Of a DNA stretch of 56,459 nt, positions 24,809-34,685 are shown one piece after another. The notes under the pieces were generated by a model that worked only from the letters and a program-made list of their open reading frames with translations, had not been told where the DNA came from and ran no database searches. The position numbers and the translations under genes were made by a program. The stretch comes from Lachnospiraceae bacterium (GTDB lineage Bacteria > Bacillota > Clostridia > Lachnospirales > Lachnospiraceae). The first letter of the stretch is position 1; each line of letters begins with the position of its first letter. The stretch spans positions 1 through 56,459 of the forward strand of contig SVFO01000001.1 of NCBI GenBank assembly GCA_015056795.1. The letters are read 5' to 3'.

Positions 24809-27127
24809 TTATTCGTCTAGTCTCCTGTTAGAAAAACGTCCTACAGGTCTGTCATCTGCCGGCTCACTGTTTCTCAAATAGGTCGGTACTTCCGGATTTT
24901 TCTCTGCCTCCTGCTCCTGCGTCGTCTCCTGGGAATCCTTTGAGGACTGATTGTCCTCTTCCGCAGGACCGTCTCCGTCAGAATCGCTTGCCAGGCTCTC
25001 CGCATTCAAACTTCCAAGACCTCCGGAAATACTGCCTGCATCCAAGATGCCTAGGCTTCCCGTATTTCCTGCCCCCAGGCCAAGGCTTCCGGCAGACCCC
25101 TTGCCAAAGTCACTGCCATTAGAAGCATTTTCGGTCTCCTGCGTCAGGCTCCCTTGCGCCTGATTGGACTGCTTCACATTCGCAGCGGTCGTCTTACCCT
25201 TCTCCTCAGGTTCAGGCAAGCCCTTCTCCCTGCGGAAGATTTCCATAAACTCCTTACCGGTAATGGTCTCCTTTTCAATCAGGAAGGCAGCGAGCTTATC
25301 CATCAGCTCCCGATTCTCACGAAGCATTTCCAGCGCCTTCTCATAGCTCTCCTTGAGGAGCGCAACCACCTCGGCATCAATCTCTGCTGCCGTGGCGTCA
25401 CTACAGTTCAGCGCCGTTCTGCCCTCCAAATACTGGCTTTCTACGGTAGCAAGACCCATCAGGCCAAACTTCTTACTCATGCCGAAGCGCGTGATCATGT
25501 TCCTTGCGATGTCCGTCGCACGTTCAATGTCATTTGCCGCGCCGGTCGTCACGGAATCGAAGACGATCTCCTCTGCCGCACGTCCGCCGAGCAGGCCCAC
25601 CAGCATGTCACGAAGCTCTGCCTCGGAATTCAGATATTTCTCCTCTTCAGGCACGTGCATGACATAACCAAGTGCTCCCATGGTACGGGGAACAATCGTA
25701 ATCTTCTGCACGGGCTCGGAGTTCTTTTGCAGTGCACTGATCAGCGCATGACCAACCTCATGATAGGAGACAATCTTTCGCTCCTCAGGACTCATGATGC
25801 GATCCTTCTTCTCCTTACCAACCAGCACAACCTCAACGGCACCAAACAGATCCTTCTGGCTCACGTACTCCCTGCCTTCCTTGACGGCATTGATGGCAGC
25901 CTCATTGATCATGTTTGCAAGATCAGAACCAACCGCACCACTGGTTGCAAGTGCAATGGCATCCAGATCTACGGTCTCATCCATCTTGACATCCTTGGCA
26001 TGCACCTTCAGGATCTCTACGCGGCCCTTCAAATCTGGCTTATCCACGATAATTCTTCTGTCGAAACGTCCAGGGCGAAGAAGCGCCTTATCCAAAATCT
26101 CAGGGCGGTTCGTCGCACCGATCATCAAAATACCCTTGGAGCTGTCAAAGCCATCCATCTCGGACAGGAGCTGGTTCAGGGTCTGCTCACGCTCCTCATT
26201 TCCTCCACCGTACTTCGAATCACGGCTTCGACCAATGGCATCAATCTCATCGATGAAAATAATACAAGGAGCGTTCTTGTTTGCCTCCTTAAACAGGTCA
26301 CGCACACGGCTTGCACCCATGCCGACATATAATTCCACAAAATCTGAACCCGTCAGGGAGAAGAATGGCACGTGCGCCTCACCTGCAACGGCTCTCGCCA
26401 GCAGCGTCTTACCAGTACCAGGAGGGCCGACAAGCAATGCACCCTTCGGCAATCTCGCACCAATCTTGGAATACTTCTGGGGATTGTGCAGGAAATCCAC
26501 GACCTCTACCAGAGATTCCTTCGCCTCGTCCTCACCGGCTACATCCTTAAACGTAACACCCGTCTCCTTCTGTACATAAACCTTGGCGTTGGACTTGCCA
26601 ATGCCCATGGGGCCGACGCCACCGCCGCCCATCTTACGAAACAGAAACGAAAGAAGAATCCATACCAGTGCAATGGGAAGCACCACCGTCAGCAGCAGCT
26701 CCAAAATATAATTTCCATTGCCGCTGGAGACAAATTCACCCTCCACGCCGTACTCTTCGAGTCTGGCCATCAGGGTATCCATGTCCTCTGCCAGCATGGT
26801 CTCATAGGTGTTGTTCAGCTCCCTCACCTGATTTAAAAAGCGGCTGTAATAGGGATACTGTGTCTCCGTCTCACTCTGTGCCTGCTCGTCGCCCTTCAGC
26901 ACGACCGTCATGACACGCGTGTCCGCAATCTTGACACTCTTTACCTTATTCGCCTTCAAATCCTCCAGGAATTCCGTATACTTTACGCGCTCCTGTTGTT
27001 TTCCGCTGAAAAACGCGGTATAGAACACAAACGCCAAAAGCACCGATCCCAAGATCAGCATAATGAGCAGTGCAAGGTTCGGCTGCTTTTGTGGTTGGTT
27101 CCCTCCGTTATTATTCTGATTATCCAT
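24809..27127 (-). CDS. ftsH: ATP-dependent zinc metalloprotease FtsH
   Basis: A 772-residue membrane protease: two N-terminal membrane helices (about 17-37 and 145-166) around a small extracytoplasmic domain, then an AAA+ domain with Walker A GPPGTGKTL, Walker B IIFIDEIDA, and the second region of homology ending GATNRPEILD. The peptidase domain has the zinc motif HEVGH. It degrades misfolded membrane proteins and regulatory proteins as a hexamer. The C-terminal 150 residues are an acidic, Gly/Ser-rich tail longer than in E. coli. The gene stands alone and was originally next to the tRNA-Ser gene that the element has split. Confidence 0.98.
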   Translation of the reverse strand: MDNQNNNGGNQPQKQPNLALLIMLILGSVLLAFVFYTAFFSGKQQERVKYTEFLEDLKANKVKSVKIADTRVMTVVLKGDEQAQSETETQYPYYSRFLNQVRELNNTYETMLAEDMDTLMARLEEYGVEGEFVSSGNGNYILELLLTVVLPIALVWILLSFLFRKMGGGGVGPMGIGKSNAKVYVQKETGVTFKDVAGEDEAKESLVEVVDFLHNPQKYSKIGARLPKGALLVGPPGTGKTLLARAVAGEAHVPFFSLTGSDFVELYVGMGASRVRDLFKEANKNAPCIIFIDEIDAIGRSRDSKYGGGNEEREQTLNQLLSEMDGFDSSKGILMIGATNRPEILDKALLRPGRFDRRIIVDKPDLKGRVEILKVHAKDVKMDETVDLDAIALATSGAVGSDLANMINEAAINAVKEGREYVSQKDLFGAVEVVLVGKEKKDRIMSPEERKIVSYHEVGHALISALQKNSEPVQKITIVPRTMGALGYVMHVPEEEKYLNSEAELRDMLVGLLGGRAAEEIVFDSVTTGAANDIERATDIARNMITRFGMSKKFGLMGLATVESQYLEGRTALNCSDATAAEIDAEVVALLKESYEKALEMLRENRELMDKLAAFLIEKETITGKEFMEIFRREKGLPEPEEKGKTTAANVKQSNQAQGSLTQETENASNGSDFGKGSAGSLGLGAGNTGSLGILDAGSISGGLGSLNAESLASDSDGDGPAEEDNQSSKDSQETTQEQEAEKNPEVPTYLRNSEPADDRPVGRFSNRRLDE

Positions 27128-27309
27128 GTGATTCCATCCTTATCAAAGCATTCTCTACATCATTAGTATGAACGAATTTCTCAAATTCTCTCATCTTATT
27201 ATAGGGAGAAGAAACTCATAAATCAATAGAGGAAATGTGAAAAATACGTGAAGTCTCCCTAAAAGAAGCATAAATTGGAACATATTTTTATGTTTTTTAC
27301 GATTAATCA

Positions 27310-27338
27310 TTGATTTTTGACGTCGTTTTAGGTATGAT
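27310..27338 (+). promoter_or_regulatory. Promoter of the DUF1846 gene
   Basis: TTGATT (27310-27315) and TATGAT (27333-27338) are spaced 17 bp apart. A short hairpin GAGCG/CGCTC with five T residues (27346-27369) lies at the expected transcript start. Confidence 0.5.
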
Positions 27339-27413
27339 TTTTACGGAGCGTTCATTCGGCGCTCTTTTTGGATTTCAAGGAATGATTCGAATGAGAAGGA
27401 AAGGCTGTTAAAA

Positions 27414-28898
27414 ATGGCAAAACTAGGATTTGACAACGACAAATATTTACAATTACAGTCACAGCGCATTAAGGAGCGTATCGCTGCTTTTGGCGGAAAG
27501 CTCTACCTCGAGTTTGGCGGTAAGCTGTTTGACGATTACCACGCTTCCCGCGTGCTTCCCGGCTTTAAGCCTGACAGCAAGATCAACATGCTGGTACAGC
27601 TTAAGGATCAGGCGGAAATCGTCATCGTCATCAATGCGTCTGACATTGAAAAGAATAAAATGCGTTCCGACCTCGGCATCACCTATGATTTGGACGTGCT
27701 TCGCCTGATTGATGCGTTCCGCGGATATGGCCTTTACGTCGGAAGTGTTTGCCTGACCCAGTTTTCCGGTCAGCCCAGCGCCATCGCCTATCAGAAAAAG
27801 CTGGAATCCTTAGGCTTAAAGGTATATCGTCATTATCCCATTCCTGGCTATCCCTCTAACATTCCTCTGATTGTAAGTGATGAGGGCTACGGAAAGAATG
27901 ACTATATCGAGACTACGAAGTCCCTGGTCGTAATTACGGCTCCCGGACCTGGCAGCGGAAAAATGGCAACCTGCCTCTCCCAGCTCTATCATGAATATAA
28001 GCGCGGCATCAAGGCCGGCTATGCGAAATACGAAACCTTCCCGATCTGGAACATCCCGCTCAAGCACCCCGTAAATCTTGCTTACGAGGCTGCAACGGCT
28101 GACTTGAACGACGTCAACATGATTGATCCCTTCCATTTGGAAGCCTATGGCGAAACCACGATCAACTATAACCGCGACGTCGAGGTCTTCCCCGTGCTTC
28201 GCGCCATGTTTGAGAAGATCATGGGCGAGTGTCCCTACAAGTCCCCGACGGACATGGGCGTCAACATGGCGGGCTATGGCATCGTGGATGATGAGGCCGT
28301 AAGAGAAGCCGCAAAGCAGGAAATTGTTCGCCGCTATTACAATACCATGTGCTTAAAGCGTCAAGGCATGGCTGATGATGAACAGATCTTAAAGCTCGAG
28401 CTCCTCATGAATCAGGCAGGCGTGACCCCTGCGGATCGTCCCGTCATCAGCGCGGCAACGACCAAGGCAGAGCTTACCGGAGAGCCTGCTGCCGCAATCC
28501 AGCTTCCCGACGGAAGAATTATCACCGGAAAGACCAGCGAGCTTCTCGGAGCTTCCTCCGCCATGCTGCTAAATGTCTTAAAGGTGCTGGCAGGCATTGA
28601 GGACGAAGTATTGCTTCTCTCCCCGACCATCATTGAGCCGATACAGGAGCTGAAGATCAATCATCTTCGCAATAAGAACCCCAGACTCCACACGGACGAG
28701 GTGCTGATCGCCCTTTCCATCTGCGCCGCAACTGATGACAAAGCGAGACGCGCCCTCGAGCAGCTCAAGCAATTAAAGGGATCCGAGGTACACTCCAGCG
28801 TTATCCTGTCCCATGTGGACATGGGCGTGTTCCGCAAGCTCGGCGTCAACCTTACCTGCGAGCCCAACTATCAGAACCAGAAGCTCTTCCATCAATAA
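27414..28898 (+). CDS. DUF1846 family protein
   Basis: A 494-residue cytoplasmic protein matching DUF1846 over its full length. It starts [19 protein letters not shown], then [22 protein letters not shown], and later has an [23 protein letters not shown] segment containing a P-loop-like GPGSGK. Members of this family in Gram-positives are conserved but biochemically uncharacterised; the P-loop-like stretch suggests nucleotide or phosphate binding. It is monocistronic, with its own promoter and a strong terminator. Confidence 0.9.
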   Translation: MAKLGFDNDKYLQLQSQRIKERIAAFGGKLYLEFGGKLFDDYHASRVLPGFKPDSKINMLVQLKDQAEIVIVINASDIEKNKMRSDLGITYDLDVLRLIDAFRGYGLYVGSVCLTQFSGQPSAIAYQKKLESLGLKVYRHYPIPGYPSNIPLIVSDEGYGKNDYIETTKSLVVITAPGPGSGKMATCLSQLYHEYKRGIKAGYAKYETFPIWNIPLKHPVNLAYEAATADLNDVNMIDPFHLEAYGETTINYNRDVEVFPVLRAMFEKIMGECPYKSPTDMGVNMAGYGIVDDEAVREAAKQEIVRRYYNTMCLKRQGMADDEQILKLELLMNQAGVTPADRPVISAATTKAELTGEPAAAIQLPDGRIITGKTSELLGASSAMLLNVLKVLAGIEDEVLLLSPTIIEPIQELKINHLRNKNPRLHTDEVLIALSICAATDDKARRALEQLKQLKGSEVHSSVILSHVDMGVFRKLGVNLTCEPNYQNQKLFHQ

Positions 28899-28959
28899 AA
28901 CAACTGCAAGAATTCAAAAGCAATATAGCAAAAGTAATAAATCTAAAGCGATAAATCTA

Positions 28960-28995
28960 AAGCGCCAAGTCCATTTTGGAACTTGGCGCTTTTTT
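28960..28995 (+). terminator. Terminator of the DUF1846 gene
   Basis: AGCGCCAAGT and ACTTGGCGCT form a perfect stem with additional inner CC/GG pairs, followed by TTTTTT. The rest of the gap to 29187 shows no gene; a 7-bp inverted repeat ACTGCCT/AGGCAGT (29061-29094) may end trmB transcription from the other side. Confidence 0.92.
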
Positions 28996-29187
28996 ATTTA
29001 CTTCCTGCGTTCAACTATTTTTGACTCAAACCACCTTCATCCCCCAACCGTCTCAAAATTACTGCCTCATTTACAAAAAATCTTTCCAGGCAGTTATTTA
29101 TGGCAGATTTTCACTGTCTGAACGCCAATGATCGAAAGTAGCCCTACAGCCATAATTTACGAACCTCAAAAAGGATTCCAAACGCTC

Positions 29188-29835
29188 CTAATCTCTAGTA
29201 ATCACATATTTACAGATGGGGTTGCCGATGGCGGAAAATTTCTCCTCATACTCCGTCATGACATTCCCTTCCATCATGACAGGATCCGCATGCAGATCAT
29301 AGGTGATGGCACGCGCCTTCCATCCCGCGGGTTCTAACTCCTCCACGGCAAAATCAAACAGCGCGCGGTTGTCCGTCTTAAACTCAATCCAGCCGTCCTT
29401 TGCTAAAATACGATCATATCTTGCAAGAAATTCCTTGGAAGGAAGCCTTCTCTTCGCATGCCTGTCCTTGGGCCATGGATCCGAGAAATTCAAATAAATT
29501 CTTGCGACCTCGCCCTGCCCAAACACTTCCGCAATCTCCTCTGCGTCCATGCGAATCAGCTTCAGATTGGGCAGCTCCTCCTGCTCCATCTTCTGCACGG
29601 CACGAAGCAGCACCGTCGAATACTTTTCGATCCCGATATAATTGATGCTCGGATGATCCTTCGCCATCGTATGGAGAAACTTCCCCTTCCCCATTCCGAT
29701 TTCCACGTAAATCGGATGCTGATTTCCAAAGATCTCCTGCCATTTTCCAGGCATATCCTTCAGCGTCTCCTCAGGAACAACAAACCTGCTTTCCGCAATC
29801 ACTTCCCGAGAGCCCGTAACATTTCTAAGCCTCAT
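29188..29835 (-). CDS. trmB: tRNA (guanine-N7)-methyltransferase
   Basis: A 215-residue SAM enzyme that makes m7G46 in tRNA variable loops. It has PIYVEIGMGKGKFL (SAM motif I), RMDAEEIAEVF, and the family-specific IYLNFSDPWPKDRHAKRRLPSKEFL block (in pieces), then FKTDNRALFDF near the C-terminus. The length is normal. The ATG is preceded by GAGGTGAGG. It faces the carboxypeptidase gene across a gap of about 300 bp. Confidence 0.97.
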   Translation of the reverse strand: MRLRNVTGSREVIAESRFVVPEETLKDMPGKWQEIFGNQHPIYVEIGMGKGKFLHTMAKDHPSINYIGIEKYSTVLLRAVQKMEQEELPNLKLIRMDAEEIAEVFGQGEVARIYLNFSDPWPKDRHAKRRLPSKEFLARYDRILAKDGWIEFKTDNRALFDFAVEELEPAGWKARAITYDLHADPVMMEGNVMTEYEEKFSAIGNPICKYVITRD

Positions 29836-29865
29836 GCTTCCACCTCACCTCTTCTGGCTTAATGC

Positions 29866-29915
29866 CCCTTACCAGCCTTATATCCTTTACCAGCCTTATG
29901 CCCCTTACCGTCAAC
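29866..29915. repeat. Short tandem repeat before trmB
   Basis: About two and a half copies of a 20-bp unit related to CTTACCAGCCTTATGCCC lie just upstream of trmB. The rest of the 29836-30132 gap holds the promoter region of the carboxypeptidase gene, with a TAAGAT -10-like box near 30093, and no other gene. Confidence 0.55.
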
Positions 29916-30132
29916 GCCTTACTTTACCCCGGCTTTCTTCCGCTTTGCCAAAAGGAACCTTCCTCATTATACCGACTCTCTCCCTTCTTGGCAAGAGGAA
30001 CCATGCCAGCCATCCTTTCCTGCCCGCCAACAGGTTTCCTTAACTTTTCCTAAATTTTTCACTTTCTACTTTGGTTTTTACGAAAAATGTAGTAAGATAG
30101 TAGGGATGACGAAAAGACAAAAGGAGAACAAC

Positions 30133-31704
30133 ATGTTTTACAAAAAGCATTTTCGCCTGATTGCCGGCCTCATGGCAATCTGCATCGCCTTCTCCCAGCC
30201 CTTGGTTTGTCAGGCAACCAAGACACAAACGGAAAAGGAAAACCGTATCGCTGAGCATCAGGCGTTAGCCATACAATCCAACGCGAGACAGGACTGGCCC
30301 ACGGGCCCCGTCGTCAGCGCAGAATCCGCAATCCTAATCGAAGCAGAAACCGGAACCATCCTCTACGAAAAAAACATTCACAAGCAACAATATCCCGCAA
30401 GCACGACAAAAATCCTGACGGCGCTTATCGCTTACGAGAACAGTTCCTTAGATGAGATCGTCACGTTTTCCCACGATGACATCTTTAGCATCCCCAAGAA
30501 GAGCAATCACATTGCCATGAATCCTGGCTGGACCTTGTCCATGGAGGACTGCTTAAATGCATTGCTCATCCGCTCTGCCAACGAGGTAGCCTATGCCATC
30601 GCTGCTCATGTTGGTGGAAGCTGGGCCGAATTTGCCAACATGATGAATGAGCGTGCCAAGGAGCTCGGTGCCGTGGATTCCAACTTTGTCAATCCCAACG
30701 GTCTCCCCAATGAGGAGCATGTCACCAGCGCTTATGACCTTGCCATGATTGGCCGTGCCTTCTTCGCCATTGATTACCTTGACAAGGTCACGCTTGAGCC
30801 AAAGCTTGTGGTAGAAAAGCCGAATGGCGTCCTGACAGACTGGAACCAAATGCCCCTGATCCCCAGCGGGAAATATGCCTATGAATATCTCGTGGGCTGT
30901 AAGACAGGCTACACAGACAGCGCTCACAATACCATGGTATCCTGCGCTGAGAAAAATGGCTTACGCCTGATCTGCGTCGTCCTAAATGATGACAACCCCA
31001 TGTACAGCGAGGACACCATCGCACTCTTTGAATATGGCTTCGGCAACTTTGATAAAGTCAACATTTCACAGACTGAGACCAAATACGATATTGACAACAT
31101 TGGCTTTTTCTATGATAACACCGACATTTTCGGTACGGCAGAACCGATCCTTTCCCTGAATAAGGATGCTTGTGTCATCCTTCCTAAGACTGCCAGCTTT
31201 GCCGACCTGCACTCCGATATTTCCTACGATACGAATGTTCCAGGGCAGGCTGCACTCATCACCTATGATTATCACGGAACACAGGTCGGAACCGTTTCGC
31301 TGGACCTGACGAAGGGTAGTACACAAAACGGCTACGGCTTTGAAGCAGAAGAGACCGGCACGGAGGCAGAAAAGACCGCCTCGCCTACACCTTCCGCCAA
31401 GGAAAAGAAAACGGAAGAGACAAAGACAGAAGAAAAGGAGAAAAAAACTCCCTCCTTTGTCTTTATCAATTTCAAAACCATCAAGATCATTTTGATTGTG
31501 TTGGTTGTGATCGCCGTTTTGTTCGGCATCCTGTTCTTCCTTCAAAGGAATTTCCAATTCTCCTTTGGGCCAGGCTTAAGAAGCTCTCGCAATCACGAGT
31601 ATTCCAAGCAAGGCTTAAAGCTCTCCAAGGACATGCAAAGAGAACGCAAGGCACAGATTCGTGCCGCAAAAAGAAGATATAAAGAAAGACTAAAGCGCAG
31701 GTAA
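30133..31704 (+). CDS. D-alanyl-D-alanine carboxypeptidase (low-molecular-weight PBP)
   Basis: The ATG at 30133 has AAAGGAG five bases upstream, giving 523 residues. A signal peptide (about 1-30, ending near VCQATK) leads to the peptidase S11 domain with the active-site triad motifs SxxK (STTK), SxN (SAN) and KTG (CKTGYTDS). It trims the terminal D-alanine from peptidoglycan stem peptides outside the membrane. A Thr/Glu/Lys-rich spacer is followed by a C-terminal membrane helix (VFINFKTIKIILIVLVVIAV) and a basic tail, so the protein is anchored at both ends of processing. It resembles DacF/PBP5 enzymes; the precise paralogue is not decided. Confidence 0.92.
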   Translation: MFYKKHFRLIAGLMAICIAFSQPLVCQATKTQTEKENRIAEHQALAIQSNARQDWPTGPVVSAESAILIEAETGTILYEKNIHKQQYPASTTKILTALIAYENSSLDEIVTFSHDDIFSIPKKSNHIAMNPGWTLSMEDCLNALLIRSANEVAYAIAAHVGGSWAEFANMMNERAKELGAVDSNFVNPNGLPNEEHVTSAYDLAMIGRAFFAIDYLDKVTLEPKLVVEKPNGVLTDWNQMPLIPSGKYAYEYLVGCKTGYTDSAHNTMVSCAEKNGLRLICVVLNDDNPMYSEDTIALFEYGFGNFDKVNISQTETKYDIDNIGFFYDNTDIFGTAEPILSLNKDACVILPKTASFADLHSDISYDTNVPGQAALITYDYHGTQVGTVSLDLTKGSTQNGYGFEAEETGTEAEKTASPTPSAKEKKTEETKTEEKEKKTPSFVFINFKTIKIILIVLVVIAVLFGILFFLQRNFQFSFGPGLRSSRNHEYSKQGLKLSKDMQRERKAQIRAAKRRYKERLKRR

Positions 31705-31722
31705 CTACCCGCGCTTTAGTCT
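31687..31722. terminator. Bidirectional terminator shared by two convergent genes
   Basis: AGACTAAAGCGC (31687-31698) and GCGCTTTAGTCT (31711-31722) form a perfect 12-bp stem with extra inner pairs. The left arm codes for the last residues of the carboxypeptidase and the right arm for the last codons of the exonuclease, so the terminator overlaps both reading frames. Confidence 0.75.
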
Positions 31723-32714
31723 TGTGTTTCATTCTCATTATTCTCAGGTACGATACATTCCTCGTCCTTATTCTTTGAATTCTGCAAGCGCTCCCACTTT
31801 CGTTCGACGTCCCGCGCCGTCTCCTCATCCACCAGCCTTGTGGTCTTTACCGCAAATACCTCTCCCTCAGCTGTCTTATTCACGCGAATCTTTCCCTTGA
31901 GATACCCATGAATCTCGCAATACGCAAGGCAGACATAATTCCGATTGTTTGTGGTAAACCACCTGACCCTTTTCTTTAGGTTTCGGTGACAAAGATAACA
32001 CTTGCTCGAGCTGACCTCCTTGTCCGTAAGGAGCTCTCTCTTTCCAGGAAATGTTCTGGAAATATACTTGAAATAGGTGTCAAACTGATGCCGCACCTCC
32101 GTCTCCCTGTCGGTCGGCGGATAAAATACGTCGTAGGAAATCCTCGAAAGCACCTTCGGATTTACCTGCATCAGCACCTGTAATACCTTCGCCGTATAAT
32201 ACGCATCACTGAAGGCACGATGAAAAGGCACGTGCTTCTCAATTTGCAGATAATCCACGGCATCCTGAAGCGAACGCCTCTTTCGCGGCTCCTCCGCATC
32301 ATAGGTGAGCGCAAATAATTTTTGTACATCCAAATACGGCATGGGCTTTTCCGTCAAAGGCATCATGTAAAAGAACTTTCGGTTCCGCTGAAGCTCCATG
32401 ACGTCCAGCGTTCCCCAGGTACAAAACAAAAACGGGCTCTCCCCGCACCACATCTCGAACCTCGTCGCCACCTCTGGGAATGACCTGCTGTGCTTTAACT
32501 CGTCCATCGTCAAATGGATGATTTTCCCCGTGATGCGATGCATCTCCTTATATACCTGAGGGCGGATCAGTTCATTGAACTCGCTCTCCAGTGCCCCATC
32601 ACCAGACAGCTTCACCGCCCCGATTTCTATGATTTCGAAGGGTAACCCCTCGACCTTTGAACTCCCCCCCGTATTGCTCTGGTTCCATTCCAGATCAAAT
32701 ACGATATAGTTCAT
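31716..32714 (-). CDS. DEDDh 3'-5' exonuclease with C-terminal zinc ribbon
   Basis: A 332-residue nuclease. IVFDLEWNQ at the N-terminus carries the first two acidic metal ligands, the middle has a further Asp (LDVQKLFAL region), and HRAFSDAYYTAKVL gives the HxxxxD motif of the DEDDh class. A C-terminal CYLC ... CLAYCEIHG cluster looks like a zinc ribbon. Relatives include KapD-like and exoribonuclease-like proteins, so RNA or DNA 3'-end trimming is expected; the substrate is unknown. It lies 3 bp downstream of proS and is probably cotranscribed with it. Confidence 0.82.
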   Translation of the reverse strand: MNYIVFDLEWNQSNTGGSSKVEGLPFEIIEIGAVKLSGDGALESEFNELIRPQVYKEMHRITGKIIHLTMDELKHSRSFPEVATRFEMWCGESPFLFCTWGTLDVMELQRNRKFFYMMPLTEKPMPYLDVQKLFALTYDAEEPRKRRSLQDAVDYLQIEKHVPFHRAFSDAYYTAKVLQVLMQVNPKVLSRISYDVFYPPTDRETEVRHQFDTYFKYISRTFPGKRELLTDKEVSSSKCYLCHRNLKKRVRWFTTNNRNYVCLAYCEIHGYLKGKIRVNKTAEGEVFAVKTTRLVDEETARDVERKWERLQNSKNKDEECIVPENNENETQD

Positions 32715-32717
32715 ACT

Positions 32718-34154
32718 TTAATATGCCCTTCCCCAATAAACCATCTTCTTTGCAGGCTTTCCACAGCATACGCAGGTACTTGCCAAGTTTTCCTGTTCAA
32801 ACGGCATGCAGCGGCTCGTCACGCTCAGCTTCTCCTTGATGAGGTCCTCGCAGGCACGATCTCCGCACCACATTGCCTTTACAAAACCGGACTTCTCCGT
32901 AAAGAGCCTCTCGAACTCCTCCATGGTCGTTGCGACATAAGTGTGTGCCTCACGATGCGCTCTTGCGCGCTCCAGCATCTCCTTCTGGATCGTCTCCATC
33001 AGCTCACCAACCTTTGCCTCAAGGTCAGTCAGCGCAACCTCGATCTTCTCCCTCGTATCACGACGGCAGATCACACACCTGCCAGCCTCAATGTCCTTAG
33101 GACCAATCTCCACGCGGATCGGATAACCACGCATCTCCGCCTCAGCAAACTTAAAGCCAGGCGTCTTGTCCGTGTCATCTAGCTTTACGCGGAAGTTCTT
33201 CCCAAGCTGCTCCTTGATCTCCGTAGCCTTCTCCAGAACGCCTTCCTTCTTCTGAGCGATCGGAATCACACAGACCTGAATCGGTGCAACTCTGGGAGGA
33301 AGCACAAGACCTTCATTGTCACCGTGAACCATGATCAGCGCACCGATCAGTCTCGTCGTCATGCCCCAGGAGGTCTGATTTACATACTTCAAGGTGTTAT
33401 CCTTGTCCGTAAACTGAATGCCAAATGCCTTTGCGAAGCCATCACCAAAGTTATGACTCGTACCGGATTGCAGTGCCTTACCGTCATGCATCAGTGCCTC
33501 GATCGTGTAGGTTGCTTCAGCGCCTGCAAACTTCTCCTTCTCCGTCTTCTGACCCTTGATGACGGGAATCGCAAGCACCTCTTCACAGAAGCTTGCATAC
33601 AGATTCAGCATCTGAATCGTGCGTGCCTGAGCATCCTCAAAGGAAGCATGAGCAGTGTGACCCTCCTGCCAAAGGAACTCTCTTGAGCGAAGGAATGGTC
33701 TCGTCTCCTTTTCCCAACGAACAACGCTACACCACTGATTATATACCTTCGGAAGGTCGCGATAGGACTGAATACAATTCTTATAAAAATCACAGAACAG
33801 CGTTTCGGAGGTGGGACGCACGCACATTCTCTCCTGCAGAGGCTGAAGACCGCCATGCGTTACCCATGCAACCTCAGGCGCGAAGCCTTCCACATGATCC
33901 TTCTCCTTTTGCAGCAAGGACTCAGGAATAAACATGGGCAGGTATACATTCTCAACGCCCGTCGCCTTAAACCTGTCATCAAGCTGCCTCTGGATCAGCT
34001 CCCAGATCGCATAACCTGCGGGCTTGATTACCATGCATCCCTTGACGCTGGTATAATCAATCAGCTCTGCCTTCTTTACCACGTCAGTATACCACTGCGC
34101 GAAATCCTCTTCCATGGAAGTAATCGCTTCCACCATCTTCTTGTTGTCTGCCAT
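32718..34154 (-). CDS. proS: Prolyl-tRNA synthetase, eukaryote/archaea-type
   Basis: The ATG at 34154 lies behind AAAGGAGAACG; 478 residues. The class II catalytic core has motif 2 around [13 protein letters not shown] and [28 protein letters not shown]. An anticodon-binding domain and the C-terminal zinc-like domain ([18 protein letters not shown]) with the terminal tyrosine of the short archaeal-type ProRS follow. There is no INS editing domain, so mischarged Ala-tRNA would need a separate editor. It charges tRNA-Pro with proline. Expression is governed by the upstream T-box. Confidence 0.97.
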   Translation of the reverse strand: MADNKKMVEAITSMEEDFAQWYTDVVKKAELIDYTSVKGCMVIKPAGYAIWELIQRQLDDRFKATGVENVYLPMFIPESLLQKEKDHVEGFAPEVAWVTHGGLQPLQERMCVRPTSETLFCDFYKNCIQSYRDLPKVYNQWCSVVRWEKETRPFLRSREFLWQEGHTAHASFEDAQARTIQMLNLYASFCEEVLAIPVIKGQKTEKEKFAGAEATYTIEALMHDGKALQSGTSHNFGDGFAKAFGIQFTDKDNTLKYVNQTSWGMTTRLIGALIMVHGDNEGLVLPPRVAPIQVCVIPIAQKKEGVLEKATEIKEQLGKNFRVKLDDTDKTPGFKFAEAEMRGYPIRVEIGPKDIEAGRCVICRRDTREKIEVALTDLEAKVGELMETIQKEMLERARAHREAHTYVATTMEEFERLFTEKSGFVKAMWCGDRACEDLIKEKLSVTSRCMPFEQENLASTCVCCGKPAKKMVYWGRAY

Positions 34155-34235
34155 TGTCTCGTTCTCCTTTTGTCTAAATATATATATCGGCATAAATCCC
34201 ATATTAATTTACTGCCGCTTAATTTCCTTCCTCAC

Positions 34236-34525
34236 TACAAAAATCCGCCCATTTCCATCCCGTAAAAGGGACCGGAAACCGGCGGTACCACCCTAATTGA
34301 TGTAATCAAACTCGCATCCATCTCTCGTAATCGTTAACGCCGATCCTACGCTGCATTTCCCAATAGCCAGCAAACATCATGCCCTTGCTTTATTGTTTCA
34401 TACAGAACTCCAAGGCAGGTTCAAAGCCCTCCACACAAGAACCTCTCAGCAAACGGTTCTCTCTCTGGGGTGTTTCCAAGCTCCTACTAACCCTCTTCAT
34501 CGTCTTTCGATTTGCGAAATCTATT
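34236..34525 (-). promoter_or_regulatory. T-box riboswitch controlling proS
   Basis: On the minus strand the leader contains the T-box core AGGGTGGTACCGCC (34294-34281). A terminator hairpin follows, with stem ends CCGCC and GGGCGG (34245-34285), then TTTTT. Upstream is a long stem I region with AGTAGG and AGAGAG elements. A candidate specifier codon is CCU (34419-34417) in GAACCTGCC, which would pair with tRNA-Pro. Uncharged tRNA-Pro binding would favour the antiterminator and raise proS expression. Confidence 0.9.
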
Positions 34526-34685
34526 TTAGTACAGAATAATACAAATTGTCAAGCATAACTAGTCTATGCATCCGGCAAACTCAGATACTGAAAGTTATCC
34601 CATAAATACTTTTGTTTGCCATCCATCTAACTTAATGATAATATTAACTCGTTCCTTTATTTGTTCCTTAAAGAGGTATGCCATT

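Noticed and set aside
25154..26332. Long plus-strand frame of 392 codons inside ftsH
   Set aside because: It is fully antisense to the conserved FtsH protein, rich in His, Leu and Arg from reversed codons, and has no family features.
29866..29915. CRISPR-like array
   Set aside because: The units are contiguous with no spacers and only two and a half copies; there are no cas genes.
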